Of a stretch of DNA of 64,000 nucleotides, positions 27,881 through 35,768 are shown in pieces. The first letter of the stretch is position 1. The number at the start of each line of letters is the position of its first letter. Both the position numbers and the translations under genes were made by a program. The notes beneath the pieces are model-generated. The model did not search any database, was not told where the DNA came from, and was given only the letters and a program-made list of their open reading frames with translations. The stretch comes from Ramlibacter humi (GTDB taxonomy: Bacteria; Pseudomonadota; Gammaproteobacteria; Burkholderiales; Burkholderiaceae_C), in NCBI RefSeq assembly GCF_004681975.1, contig NZ_SMLK01000002.1, positions 434,001 through 498,000 of the forward strand. Direction: 5' to 3'.

Positions 27881-27904
27881 CGTAACGCGTTTACTATAAC
27901 GTAA
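27881..27904 (-). promoter_or_regulatory. Candidate promoter/operator of the monooxygenase operon
   Basis: An A+T-rich island in otherwise GC-rich DNA, 25-48 bp before the VOC gene start. On the minus strand it reads TTAC-6-GTAA-5-TTAC, with a -10-like TATAGT inside. Spaced half-sites of this kind suggest a repressor operator over a promoter. No regulator gene is adjacent, and no convincing -35 was found. Confidence 0.4.
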
Positions 27905-27948
27905 TCACATGCGGAGCAGACCACCAATGGTGCCCTCGTCAAAGTGTC

Positions 27949-27996
27949 GTCGTGGCCGGGACATGGAGGCAGGAGGGCTTCCTCATCCTGGCCCGG
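27949..27996. repeat. Short copy of the hairpin element found at 57 kb
   Basis: It begins GTCGTGGCCGGGACA (27949-27963), the same outer end as the composite palindrome at 57157-57549, continues GACATGGAGGCAGGAG (27960-27975), also found there, and closes with CCTGGCCCGGC, which pairs with its start. It lies in the 327-bp gene-free stretch 27857-28183 between the divergent monooxygenase operon and the rubrerythrin gene; the rest of that stretch shows only the operator-like site and no gene. Confidence 0.6.
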
Positions 27997-28183
27997 CAAG
28001 ACCGCTCCCAAAAAGAGCCTCAGCTCATCCGATGCAACGGCTATCGTGGCATTAGGCAACTTCAATGCCGCGCCCGGGCCACCCCCATGGACGCAGTCAC
28101 GGACGAGACGTAAATTGCCCTGTCGCCCGCCTGGCCGCACGGCACGGGCGCCACCATCGATCAACCCACCCAGGAGAAGCTCC

Positions 28184-28606
28184 ATGGCCACCCTCAAAGG
28201 CAGCAAGACGGAAGAGAACCTGAAGGCGGCGTTCGCCGGCGAATCGCAGGCCAACCGCCGGTACCTGTACTTCGCGAACAAGGCCGACGTGGAAGGCCAG
28301 AACGACGTGGCGGCGCTGTTCCGCTCCACGGCCGAAGGCGAGACCGGCCACGCGCACGGCCACCTGGAATGGCTGGAGCAGTGCGGCGACCCGGCCACGG
28401 GCCTGCCGATCGGCGCCACGCGCGACAACCTGAAGGCCGCGGTGGCCGGCGAGACGCACGAGTACACCGACATGTACCCGGGCATGGCCAAGACCGCGCG
28501 CGACGAAGGCTTCGACGAAGTGGCCGACTGGTTCGAGACGCTGGCCAAGGCCGAGCGCTCGCACGCCAACCGCTACCAGAAGGCGCTGAACGAACTGACT
28601 GACTGA
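28184..28606 (+). CDS. Rubrerythrin family protein (diiron domain only)
   Basis: This is a 140-residue four-helix ferritin-like protein. The diiron ligands appear as Glu in [18 protein letters not shown], the [13 protein letters not shown] helix, [14 protein letters not shown] and [10 protein letters not shown] (ExxH). The C-terminal rubredoxin domain of classical rubrerythrin is absent, so electrons must come from a separate donor. Family role: peroxide reduction. AGGAG sits at 28172-28176. It heads a conserved trio with a GlpC-like Fe-S protein and a DUF3501 protein. Confidence 0.92.
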   Translation: MATLKGSKTEENLKAAFAGESQANRRYLYFANKADVEGQNDVAALFRSTAEGETGHAHGHLEWLEQCGDPATGLPIGATRDNLKAAVAGETHEYTDMYPGMAKTARDEGFDEVADWFETLAKAERSHANRYQKALNELTD

Positions 28607-28612
28607 GGTTCG

Positions 28613-28674
28613 GCGTTGAGCGTTGGGCGTTCAGCGTGCTGAGCGCCCCTCGCTGAACGCTCGACCCTCAACGC
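28613..28674. repeat. Inverted repeat between rubrerythrin and the Fe-S protein gene
   Basis: Arms 28613-28636 and 28651-28674 pair over 24 bp with a few mismatches (outer GCGTTGAG, inner GTTCAGCG), with a 14-bp loop. It starts 7 bp after the rubrerythrin stop and ends 11 bp before the next start. It may moderate read-through or protect the upstream mRNA; there is no T-run. Confidence 0.65.
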
Positions 28675-28685
28675 TCGACCTCCCC

Positions 28686-30035
28686 ATGCCCCCACGCGAA
28701 GGCAGCCTGGAAGCGCCCACCCGGCACCCCATCGACTGGCGCAACCCGCAGTTCCACGACGAGGAAGCCGCGTTCCAGGAACTCGAGCGCATCTTCGGCA
28801 TCTGCCACGGCTGCCGCCGCTGCGTCAGCCTGTGCGGAGCATTCCCCACGCTGTTCGACCTGGTGGACGAAGGCAAGACGGGCGAGGTGGACGCCGTCGA
28901 CAAGCAGGACTACTGGAAGGTCGTCGAGCAGTGCTACCTGTGCGACCTCTGCTACATGACCAAGTGCCCCTACGTGCCGCCGCACGAGTGGAACCTGGAC
29001 TTCCCGCACACCATGCTGCGGGCCAAGGCGATCAAGTACCGCAAGGGCATCCCGGCGGGCGAGAAGTTCCTCGCGTCCACCGACGTGCACGGCTCGTTCG
29101 CGGGCATCCCCATCGTCGTGCAGGTGGCCAACGCGCTGAACCACACCGATGCCGCGCGCGGCGTGATGGAGAAGGTGCTGAACGTGGACCGCAAGGCCTG
29201 GCTGCCCGACCTGGCCACGCGCAAGTTCCGCAGCGGCGCGCCCAAGTCGGCGCAGCACGAGGTGAAGGACGGCGCCAAGACGCCCGGCAAGGTCGCCATC
29301 TACGCCACCTGCTACGTCAACTACAACGAACCGGGCATCGGCCATGACCTGCTGAAGGTGCTGGCGCACAACGAGGTGCCGTACGAGCTGGTCGCCAAGG
29401 AAAAGTGCTGCGGCATGCCCAAGCTGGAACTGGGCGACCTGGAAGGCGTGGACAAGCTCAAGCAGGTCAACATCCCGGTGCTGGCCCGCTATGCGCGCGA
29501 GGGCTACGCCATCCTCAGCGCCGTGCCCAGCTGCACCCTGATGTACAAGCAGGAACTGCCGCTGATGTACCCGGACGACGCCGACGTGCAAGCGGTGAAG
29601 CAGGCGATGTGGGACCCGTTCGAGTACCTCTCGGCGCGCAAGCGAGATGGCCTGTTGAAGACCGAGTTCACCCAGCCGCTGGGCAAGATCAGCTACCACA
29701 CGCCCTGCCACGGCCGCGTGCAGAACATCGGCAAGCGCACCGAGGAGATCCTGAAGATGATCCCGGGCACGCAGGTCGCCACCAACGAGCGCTGCTCCGG
29801 CCACGCCGGCACCTACGGCGTGAAGAAGGGCTACCACGACATGGCGATGAAGATCGGCAAGCCGCTGTTCAAGCGCATGGCCGAACACCCCGCGGGCGGC
29901 GCGCCGGACTACATCAGTTCCGATTGCCCGCTGGGCGGCCACCACATCGCGCAGGGGTTCGAGGTCAACCAGCTCGGCGAGCCGAAGCTCGCGCACCCGC
30001 TCACGCTGGTGCGGCAGGCCTACGGGATCGAATGA
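28686..30035 (+). CDS. GlpC-like (Fe-S)-binding, heterodisulfide-reductase-related protein
   Basis: This 449-residue protein has two N-terminal 4Fe-4S ferredoxin motifs (Cys40/43/46/50 and Cys83/86/89/94, the second followed by Pro). Two CCG-type domains follow (EKCCGMPKLELGDLEG, and YHTPCHGR with ERCSGHAGTYG). In the second CCG motif the usual Cys-Cys-Gly is Cys-Ser-Gly. Such proteins pass electrons between a flavoenzyme or quinone and a partner; next to rubrerythrin it is a good candidate for the missing electron donor. Its stop overlaps the DUF3501 start (ATGA). The start at 28686 follows the inverted repeat. Confidence 0.9.
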   Translation: MPPREGSLEAPTRHPIDWRNPQFHDEEAAFQELERIFGICHGCRRCVSLCGAFPTLFDLVDEGKTGEVDAVDKQDYWKVVEQCYLCDLCYMTKCPYVPPHEWNLDFPHTMLRAKAIKYRKGIPAGEKFLASTDVHGSFAGIPIVVQVANALNHTDAARGVMEKVLNVDRKAWLPDLATRKFRSGAPKSAQHEVKDGAKTPGKVAIYATCYVNYNEPGIGHDLLKVLAHNEVPYELVAKEKCCGMPKLELGDLEGVDKLKQVNIPVLARYAREGYAILSAVPSCTLMYKQELPLMYPDDADVQAVKQAMWDPFEYLSARKRDGLLKTEFTQPLGKISYHTPCHGRVQNIGKRTEEILKMIPGTQVATNERCSGHAGTYGVKKGYHDMAMKIGKPLFKRMAEHPAGGAPDYISSDCPLGGHHIAQGFEVNQLGEPKLAHPLTLVRQAYGIE

Positions 30036-30628
30036 CCATGCAGCTCACCGGCCAGGTCACCGCCGACAGCCTGATGTCGCTGGAGGCGTATTCGAAGTGG
30101 CGCAAGGCGCACCAGGGCGAGGTCATCGCTCACCGCAAGCTGCGCACCGTGCACCTGGGCGAGCACCTGACGGTGCAGTTCGAAAGCGAGCTGTCCATCC
30201 GCTACCAGGTGCAGGAGATGCTGCGCATCGAGAAGATCTTCGAGGAAGAGGGCATTGCGCAGGAAGTGGAGGCGTACGCGCCGCTGGTGCCCGATGGCCG
30301 CAACTGGAAGGCCACGATGCTGCTGGAGTACCCCGACATCAGCGAACGCAAGCGCGAGCTGGGCCGGCTGATCGGCGTGGAAGACCGCATGTTCGTCGAG
30401 GTGGAAGGGCACGAGCGCGTGCACGCGGTGGCCGACGAGGACCTGGACCGCGAGAACGACGAGAAGACGTCAGCCGTGCATTTCCTGCGCTTCGAATTCA
30501 CGCCGGGCATGGCGCAGGCGGTGAAGGCGGGCGCCGCGGTGAAGCTGGGCTGCGACCACCGCAACTACCCGGCGCACGTGGCCATCGCGCCGGAGACGCT
30601 GGCCTCGCTGGCGGGCGACCTCAGGTAG
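30032..30628 (+). CDS. DUF3501 family protein
   Basis: This is a 198-residue cytoplasmic protein of unknown mechanism. It starts with ADSLMSLEAYSKWRKAHQGEVIAHRKLRTVHLG and contains the conserved FESELSIRYQVQEMLRIEKIF and DHRNYPAHVAI segments of DUF3501. The family occurs with rubrerythrin and (Fe-S)-binding proteins, as here, suggesting a shared oxidative-stress or electron-transfer role. It is coupled to the preceding gene by a 4-bp overlap and runs 8 bp into the convergent ugpQ. A second ATG at 30038 is an equally possible start. Confidence 0.87.
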   Translation: MTMQLTGQVTADSLMSLEAYSKWRKAHQGEVIAHRKLRTVHLGEHLTVQFESELSIRYQVQEMLRIEKIFEEEGIAQEVEAYAPLVPDGRNWKATMLLEYPDISERKRELGRLIGVEDRMFVEVEGHERVHAVADEDLDRENDEKTSAVHFLRFEFTPGMAQAVKAGAAVKLGCDHRNYPAHVAIAPETLASLAGDLR

Positions 30629-31352
30629 GCGCGAACAGGTCGACGCGGTCGGTGATGATGCCGTCGGTGCCCAGGTCGATGAGGCGCTGCGCGGCCCACT
30701 CATCGTTCACCGTATAGCTCAGGCATTTCAGGCCCGCGCTTTTTGCCTGGGTGACGCTGCTCTGGTCCCACAGCGCGTGATTGCACACCACGGCCTGGCA
30801 TTCCAGCGACAGCGCGGTTTCCAGCCAGCCCTTCCACAAGGTGTCCAGCAGCAGGCCGCGCGGCAGGTGCGGCGCGGTGTCCATCGCCGCCTGCAGCGAT
30901 TCCGGCTTGAACGAGGTGAGCAGCGGCGGCGTGTGCCCGGCCCACCATTGCGCCGCCTGGCGCGCGACCACTTCGCCGGTGAGCTTCTCGGCGCCCGGTG
31001 TGGGCTTGATCTCGATGTTGAAGAAATGGCCGTTGGCGATGCACCAGCGCGCCAGCCCTTGCAGGGTGGCGAGCGGCTCGCCGGCATAGCGGCGCGAATG
31101 CCAGCCGCCGGCATCCAGCTGCGCCAGTTCGCCCCAGGGGCGCTCGCCGCCCACGCCGCTGCCGTTGGTGGTGCGGTCCAGCGTGGCGTCGTGCATCAGG
31201 AACACCACGCCGTCGGACGACAGCTTGGCGTCGCACTCGAACATGCGGTAACCGTGTTCCGCACCCAGGCGGAACGCCGCCAGGGTGTTCTCCGGCGCGA
31301 GCTTGCCGGCGCCGCGATGCGCCACCCAGCGCGGGTACGGCCAGTCGGTCAT
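30621..31352 (-). CDS. ugpQ: Glycerophosphodiester phosphodiesterase
   Basis: This 243-residue enzyme hydrolyses glycerophosphodiesters to glycerol-3-phosphate and an alcohol. The GDPD fold signatures are clear: VAHRGAGKLAPENTLAAFRLGAEHGYRMFECDAKLSSDG, with the catalytic His pair (HRG, and the MHDATLDRTTNG His) and metal-binding Glu/Asp. No signal peptide is present, so it is the cytoplasmic UgpQ type. It is the last gene of the ugp operon, 2 bp after ugpC, and would act on diesters as they enter. Confidence 0.95.
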   Translation of the reverse strand: MTDWPYPRWVAHRGAGKLAPENTLAAFRLGAEHGYRMFECDAKLSSDGVVFLMHDATLDRTTNGSGVGGERPWGELAQLDAGGWHSRRYAGEPLATLQGLARWCIANGHFFNIEIKPTPGAEKLTGEVVARQAAQWWAGHTPPLLTSFKPESLQAAMDTAPHLPRGLLLDTLWKGWLETALSLECQAVVCNHALWDQSSVTQAKSAGLKCLSYTVNDEWAAQRLIDLGTDGIITDRVDLFAPT

Positions 31353-31354
31353 GC

Positions 31355-32362
31355 TCAGATTCTCTTGCCGCTGCCCGAGTCGAACCAGTGCAGGCGGTCT
31401 TCGCGCGGCTTCACCTGGACGGTGTCGCCGGCCTTCGGCGCGGGCGCGTTCTCTTCGATGCGCACCACCAGCTGCTCGTTGCCGAGGCGGCCGTAGACCA
31501 GCCGCTCGGCGCCCAGCAGTTCCACCGTGTCGACGGCGATCTGCCAGCCGCCGGAGGCCACCACGTCCAGGTGCTCCGGGCGGATGCCCGTGATGGCGCC
31601 GGCGCGGCCGCCGGGCGCTTCCTTCAGCAGGTTCATCGGCGGCGAGCCGATGAAGCTGGCGACGAAGGTGGAAGCGGGCCGGTGGTATACCTCTTCGGGC
31701 GTGCCGAACTGCTCCATGTTGCCGGCGTTCATCACGATCATGCGCTGCGCCAGCGTCATGGCTTCCACCTGGTCGTGCGTGACGAAGAGGGATGTGATGC
31801 CCAGTTCGCGGTGCAGCTTCTGGATCTCGATGCGGGTTTGCGCGCGCAGCTTGGCGTCCAGGTTCGAGAGCGGTTCGTCGAACAGGAAGACCTGCGGCTG
31901 GCGCACGATGGCGCGGCCCATGGCCACGCGCTGGCGCTGGCCGCCGGACAGCTGGCGCGGCTTGCGCTCCAGCAGGTGGCCCAGCTCCAGGATCTTCGCG
32001 GCCTTGTCGACGCGCGCCTTGATCTCGGCTTCCGGCATCTTGCGGATCTTCAGGCCGTACGCCATGTTCTCGAACACGGACATGTGCGGGTACAGCGCGT
32101 AGTTCTGGAACACCATCGCGATGTCGCGCTGGGCCGGTTCCAGTTCGTTGACGACGCGGTCGCCGATGGCGATGTCGCCGCCGGAGATTTCTTCCAGCCC
32201 GGCCACCATGCGCAGCAGCGTGGACTTGCCGCAGCCCGACGGGCCTACGATCACCACGAACTCGCCCGCGCCGATCTCGGCGTTGACGCCGTGGATGACC
32301 TGAACTTCCTGTTTGCCCTTGCCGTAGCGCTTGACGACGTTGCGCAGTGCGATGCCAGACAT
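31355..32362 (-). CDS. ugpC: sn-glycerol-3-phosphate ABC transporter, ATP-binding subunit
   Basis: This 335-residue ATPase belongs to the MalK/UgpC group. Walker A is GPSGCGKST, the signature [17 protein letters not shown], Walker [17 protein letters not shown] and the H-loop [16 protein letters not shown]. The C-terminal TOBE domain follows ([24 protein letters not shown]). The ATG at 32362 is preceded by GAGGGG; a GTG one codon earlier is possible. In E. coli UgpC can stand in for MalK. It lies 13 bp after ugpE, inside the operon. Confidence 0.96.
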   Translation of the reverse strand: MSGIALRNVVKRYGKGKQEVQVIHGVNAEIGAGEFVVIVGPSGCGKSTLLRMVAGLEEISGGDIAIGDRVVNELEPAQRDIAMVFQNYALYPHMSVFENMAYGLKIRKMPEAEIKARVDKAAKILELGHLLERKPRQLSGGQRQRVAMGRAIVRQPQVFLFDEPLSNLDAKLRAQTRIEIQKLHRELGITSLFVTHDQVEAMTLAQRMIVMNAGNMEQFGTPEEVYHRPASTFVASFIGSPPMNLLKEAPGGRAGAITGIRPEHLDVVASGGWQIAVDTVELLGAERLVYGRLGNEQLVVRIEENAPAPKAGDTVQVKPREDRLHWFDSGSGKRI

Positions 32363-32375
32363 CACTGACCCCTCT

Positions 32376-33230
32376 TCATTTTTCGGTATCCACCAGGCCC
32401 TTGACGAACCACTTCTGCATCAGCGTGACCACCAGTGCCGGCGGCAGCATCGCCAGGATGGCCGTGGCCATCACCACGTTCCATTCCACTTGCGCATCGC
32501 CGCCGGTGGGCATCATCTGCTTGATGCCCAGCACCACCGGGTACATGCTTTCGTTGGTGGTGATGAGCAGCGGCCACAGGTACTGGTTCCAGCCGTAGAT
32601 GAACTGGATGACGAACAGCGCCGCGGTGCTGGTGGCCGACAGCGGCAGCAGCACGTCCTTGAAGAAGCGCATGGGCCCGGCGCCGTCCATGCGCGCGGCC
32701 TCCGCCAGTTCGTCGGGCACCGTCAGGAAGAACTGGCGGTACAGGAACGTGGCGGTGGCCGACGCGATGAGCGGGATGGTGAGGCCGGCATACGAGTTGA
32801 GCAGGCCCAGGTCGGACACGACCTTGTAGGTGGGCAGGATGCGCACCTCCACCGGCAGCATCAGCGTGACGAAGATCGCCCAGAAGAACGCCATGCGCAT
32901 CGGGAAGCGGAAGTACACGATGGCGAACGCCGACAGCAGCGAGATGGCGATCTTGCCGATGGCGATGGACAGCGCCATGACCAGGCTGACGGTCATCATG
33001 CGTGCCACCGGCGCGTGCGAGCCGCCGCCGGAGCGCTCGCCCGACAGCGCGGCCTTGTAGTTGTCCAGCAGGTGCGAGCCGGGCGACAGCGGCATGGGCA
33101 CCTGCACGACTTCCTGCGTCGTGTGCGTGGACGCGACGAAGGTGAGGTACACGGGAAAGGCCACCACCAGCACGCCGAGGATCAGCACGACGTGCGTGAG
33201 GATGGAGAGGAAGCGGTTGCGCTCGACCAT
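32376..33230 (-). CDS. ugpE: sn-glycerol-3-phosphate ABC transporter, permease
   Basis: This is a 284-residue inner-membrane permease with about six helices. The EAA loop that contacts the ATPase is [25 protein letters not shown]. Other permease landmarks are [22 protein letters not shown] and [16 protein letters not shown]. Pairs with UgpA. The ATG overlaps the ugpA stop by one base. The UgpE rather than MalG assignment rests on the surrounding ugpB-A-C-Q genes. Confidence 0.95.
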   Translation of the reverse strand: MVERNRFLSILTHVVLILGVLVVAFPVYLTFVASTHTTQEVVQVPMPLSPGSHLLDNYKAALSGERSGGGSHAPVARMMTVSLVMALSIAIGKIAISLLSAFAIVYFRFPMRMAFFWAIFVTLMLPVEVRILPTYKVVSDLGLLNSYAGLTIPLIASATATFLYRQFFLTVPDELAEAARMDGAGPMRFFKDVLLPLSATSTAALFVIQFIYGWNQYLWPLLITTNESMYPVVLGIKQMMPTGGDAQVEWNVVMATAILAMLPPALVVTLMQKWFVKGLVDTEK

Positions 33231-34111
33231 CAGTAATTGACTTTCTTCTCGACGAAGCGGAACTGCACGACGGTGAGCGCGATGACGATCGCCATCAGCA
33301 CCGCCGACTGCGCGGCGGAGCCGCCCAGGTCCAGCGCCTTGAAGCCGTCGAAGTAGACCTTGTAGACCAGGATGGACGTGTCCTTGCCCGGGCCGCCGTG
33401 GGTGGCGGCGTCGATGATGCCGAAGGTGTCGAAGAACGCGTAGACGACGTTGATCACCAGCAGGAAGAACGTGGTGGGCGACAGCAGCGGGAACTGGATG
33501 GTCCAGAACCGGCGCCACGCGCCCGCGCCGTCGATGGCCGCGGCTTCGATCAGCGATTTCGGCACGCTCTGCAGCCCGGCGACGAAGAACAGGAAGTTGT
33601 ACGACAGCTGCTTCCAAACGGCGGCCATGACCACCAGGGCCATGGCGTGCTTGCCATTGAGCAGCGGGTCCCAGGGCAGGTTCCAGCTGTGCAGCCAGTA
33701 GGCGACCACGCCGATGCTGCCCGAGAACAGGAACAGCCAGACCACGCCCGCCACGGCGGGCGCGACGGCGTAGGGCCAGATGAGGAGGGTGCGGTATGCG
33801 AGCGCGGTGCGGACGGCGCGGTCGGCGAAGTAGGCCAGCACCAGCGACAGCACGATGCCCAGCACCGCGACCATCAGCGAGAAGTACGCCGTGGTCTGGA
33901 ACGATTCCAGGTAGCTGTCGTCGTTGAACAGGTTGCGGAAGTTCTCCAGCCCGACCCATTCCACCGAGGTGCCGAAGGCGTCCTGCTGCTGGAACGATTG
34001 CACCAGCGCCTGGCCCGCGGGCCAGAAGAAGAACACCGCGATGATGGCGACCTGCGGTGCCAGCAGCAGCCATGGCAACCACGTCGACCTGAATGTGACC
34101 TTCTTCTCCAT
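33230..34111 (-). CDS. ugpA: sn-glycerol-3-phosphate ABC transporter, permease
   Basis: This is a 293-residue inner-membrane permease. Helix 1 is [23 protein letters not shown], and the EAA loop is [29 protein letters not shown]. The sequence matches the UgpA/MalF-like group that lacks the large periplasmic loop of MalF. The ATG at 34111 has AGGAG upstream and is preferred to a start ten codons earlier. It is preceded by a terminator after ugpB that probably lowers its expression relative to the binding protein. Confidence 0.95.
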   Translation of the reverse strand: MEKKVTFRSTWLPWLLLAPQVAIIAVFFFWPAGQALVQSFQQQDAFGTSVEWVGLENFRNLFNDDSYLESFQTTAYFSLMVAVLGIVLSLVLAYFADRAVRTALAYRTLLIWPYAVAPAVAGVVWLFLFSGSIGVVAYWLHSWNLPWDPLLNGKHAMALVVMAAVWKQLSYNFLFFVAGLQSVPKSLIEAAAIDGAGAWRRFWTIQFPLLSPTTFFLLVINVVYAFFDTFGIIDAATHGGPGKDTSILVYKVYFDGFKALDLGGSAAQSAVLMAIVIALTVVQFRFVEKKVNY

Positions 34112-34146
34112 CCTCGTATTCTCCTCGAAGCTCGACAGCACCCTCG

Positions 34147-34171
34147 AAAAAAAGCCCCGCGTCGCGGGGCT
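34147..34171 (-). terminator. Intrinsic terminator/attenuator between ugpB and ugpA
   Basis: On the minus strand, GCCCCGC pairs with GCGGGGC (stem 34154-34160/34164-34170) and is followed by a run of seven T (34147-34153 on the complement). It lies 40 bp after ugpB and before ugpA. A second short stem (GCTCCCC-AAAA-GGGGAGC, 34180-34197) precedes it. Confidence 0.8.
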
Positions 34172-34210
34172 GGACTCGCGCTCCCCAAAAGGGGAGCGGC
34201 GAGGCGCGGG

Positions 34211-35521
34211 TCAGGAGCGCTGCTTGACCTGCTTCTCGAAGCGCTCGAGCAGTTCGTTGCCGCGCTTGACGATGGCGTCCAGGGCGTCCTTCGGCTCCTT
34301 CTTGCCGGCCCACACCTGCTCGAGTTCCTCGTCCTCGATGGTGCGGATCTGCACGTAGTTGCCCAGGCGGATGCCGCGCGACTTGTCGGTGGTCTTGCGG
34401 ATCATCTGGTTGACCGCCGTGTCCGTGCCGGGGTTCTGCTTGTAGAAGCCCGAGTCCTCGGTCAGCTTGAACGAGGCCAGGGTCACCGGCAGGTAGCCGG
34501 TGCGCTTGTGGCTGGCCGACTGCACTTCGGGGTTGGACAGGTAGTCGAAGAACGCGGCGATGCCCTTGTACTCCTCGGGCTTCTTGCCGGCCATGACCCA
34601 CAGGCTGGCGCCGCCGATCACGGTGTTCTGCGGCGCGCCGGGCACGTCGGGGTAGTAGGGCAGGGGCGCGACGGCGTACTTGAACTTGGCGTTCTTGGCC
34701 ACGTTGCCGTAGAAGCCCGACGACGTGGTGATCATCGCGCACTCGCCGGAGACGAACGTGCCTTCGGCGGTGTTGTTGCGGCCCTTGTAGACGAACAGGC
34801 CGGTCTTGGCCATGTTGGCCAGGTTCTCGATGTGGCGCACGTGCAGCGGCGAGTTCACGACCAGGCGCGCGTCGGGGCCGTCCAGGCCGTTGCGCTTGGT
34901 GGCCAGCAGCGTGTTGTGCCAGGTGGAGAAGCTCTCCAGCTGGGTCCAGCCCTGCCAGCCCAGGGTCAGCGGGCACTTGTGGCCGCTGGCCTTGAGCTTG
35001 GCGGCGGCCAGCGCCACTTCCGGCCAGGTGGACGGCAGCTTGTTGGTGTCCAGGCCGGCCTTCTCGAAGGCGTCCTTGTTGATGTAGAAGACCGTCGTCG
35101 AGCTGTTGAACGGGAAGCTCATCATCTGGCCGTTGGGCGCCGTGTAGTAGCTGGCGACGGCCGGGATGTAGGCGGCGGGATCGAACTTCTTGCCGGCGTC
35201 CTGCATCACCTTGGTGACCGGCACGATGGCGTTCTTGCTGGCCATCATGGTGGCCGTGCCCACTTCGAACACCTGCAGGATGTGCGGCGCGTTGCCGGCG
35301 CGGAACGCGGCGATGGCGGCGGTCATGGACTCGTCGTAGCTGCCCTTGTAGACGGGCACGACCTTGTAGTCCTTCTGCTTGGCGTTGAAATCCTTGGCGA
35401 GGTCGTTGACCCACTCGTTGTTCACGGCGGTCATCGAGTGCCACCACTGGATTTCGGTCTGCGCGTGCGCCGCCAGCGAACAGGTCGCGGCGAGAACGAG
35501 CGCGGAAAGCTTCATCTTCAT
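34211..35521 (-). CDS. ugpB: sn-glycerol-3-phosphate-binding periplasmic protein
   Basis: This 436-residue solute-binding protein has a signal peptide ([20 protein letters not shown]). The mature start [28 protein letters not shown] is diagnostic of UgpB. Later landmarks are [40 protein letters not shown] and [13 protein letters not shown]. It delivers glycerol-3-phosphate or glycerophosphodiesters to UgpAEC. It is the first gene of the operon; the terminator downstream would give excess binding protein over membrane subunits, the usual stoichiometry. Confidence 0.97.
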   Translation of the reverse strand: MKMKLSALVLAATCSLAAHAQTEIQWWHSMTAVNNEWVNDLAKDFNAKQKDYKVVPVYKGSYDESMTAAIAAFRAGNAPHILQVFEVGTATMMASKNAIVPVTKVMQDAGKKFDPAAYIPAVASYYTAPNGQMMSFPFNSSTTVFYINKDAFEKAGLDTNKLPSTWPEVALAAAKLKASGHKCPLTLGWQGWTQLESFSTWHNTLLATKRNGLDGPDARLVVNSPLHVRHIENLANMAKTGLFVYKGRNNTAEGTFVSGECAMITTSSGFYGNVAKNAKFKYAVAPLPYYPDVPGAPQNTVIGGASLWVMAGKKPEEYKGIAAFFDYLSNPEVQSASHKRTGYLPVTLASFKLTEDSGFYKQNPGTDTAVNQMIRKTTDKSRGIRLGNYVQIRTIEDEELEQVWAGKKEPKDALDAIVKRGNELLERFEKQVKQRS

Positions 35522-35768
35522 TGGATCTCCTGGGGGATGGGAATGCGGTCCCGGGGGCGGGACTCTACAGTCGATTTGTGACAAGCGATTAGACAGGACT
35601 GCGGCAGGCCCAACCACGGTGCTTTCCATGATTTCGCGCGCCGGGCCATCTTCTCGCGTCCCCGGCGCCGCAGGGGCTTGTTGCACTGCGGTAACATCCC
35701 CCGTCAGCCGCCCTGCAATCGTTCGGCTGACGCCGCGCCCCGGCCGCGCCGGGGCGGAAACCGCAACG

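Noticed and set aside
35545-35585. A possible Pho box upstream of ugpB (CTTGTCACAAATCGACTGTAG)
   Set aside because: The two TGT units are 14 bp apart instead of 11 and the second half-site is poor, so a PhoB site could not be supported.
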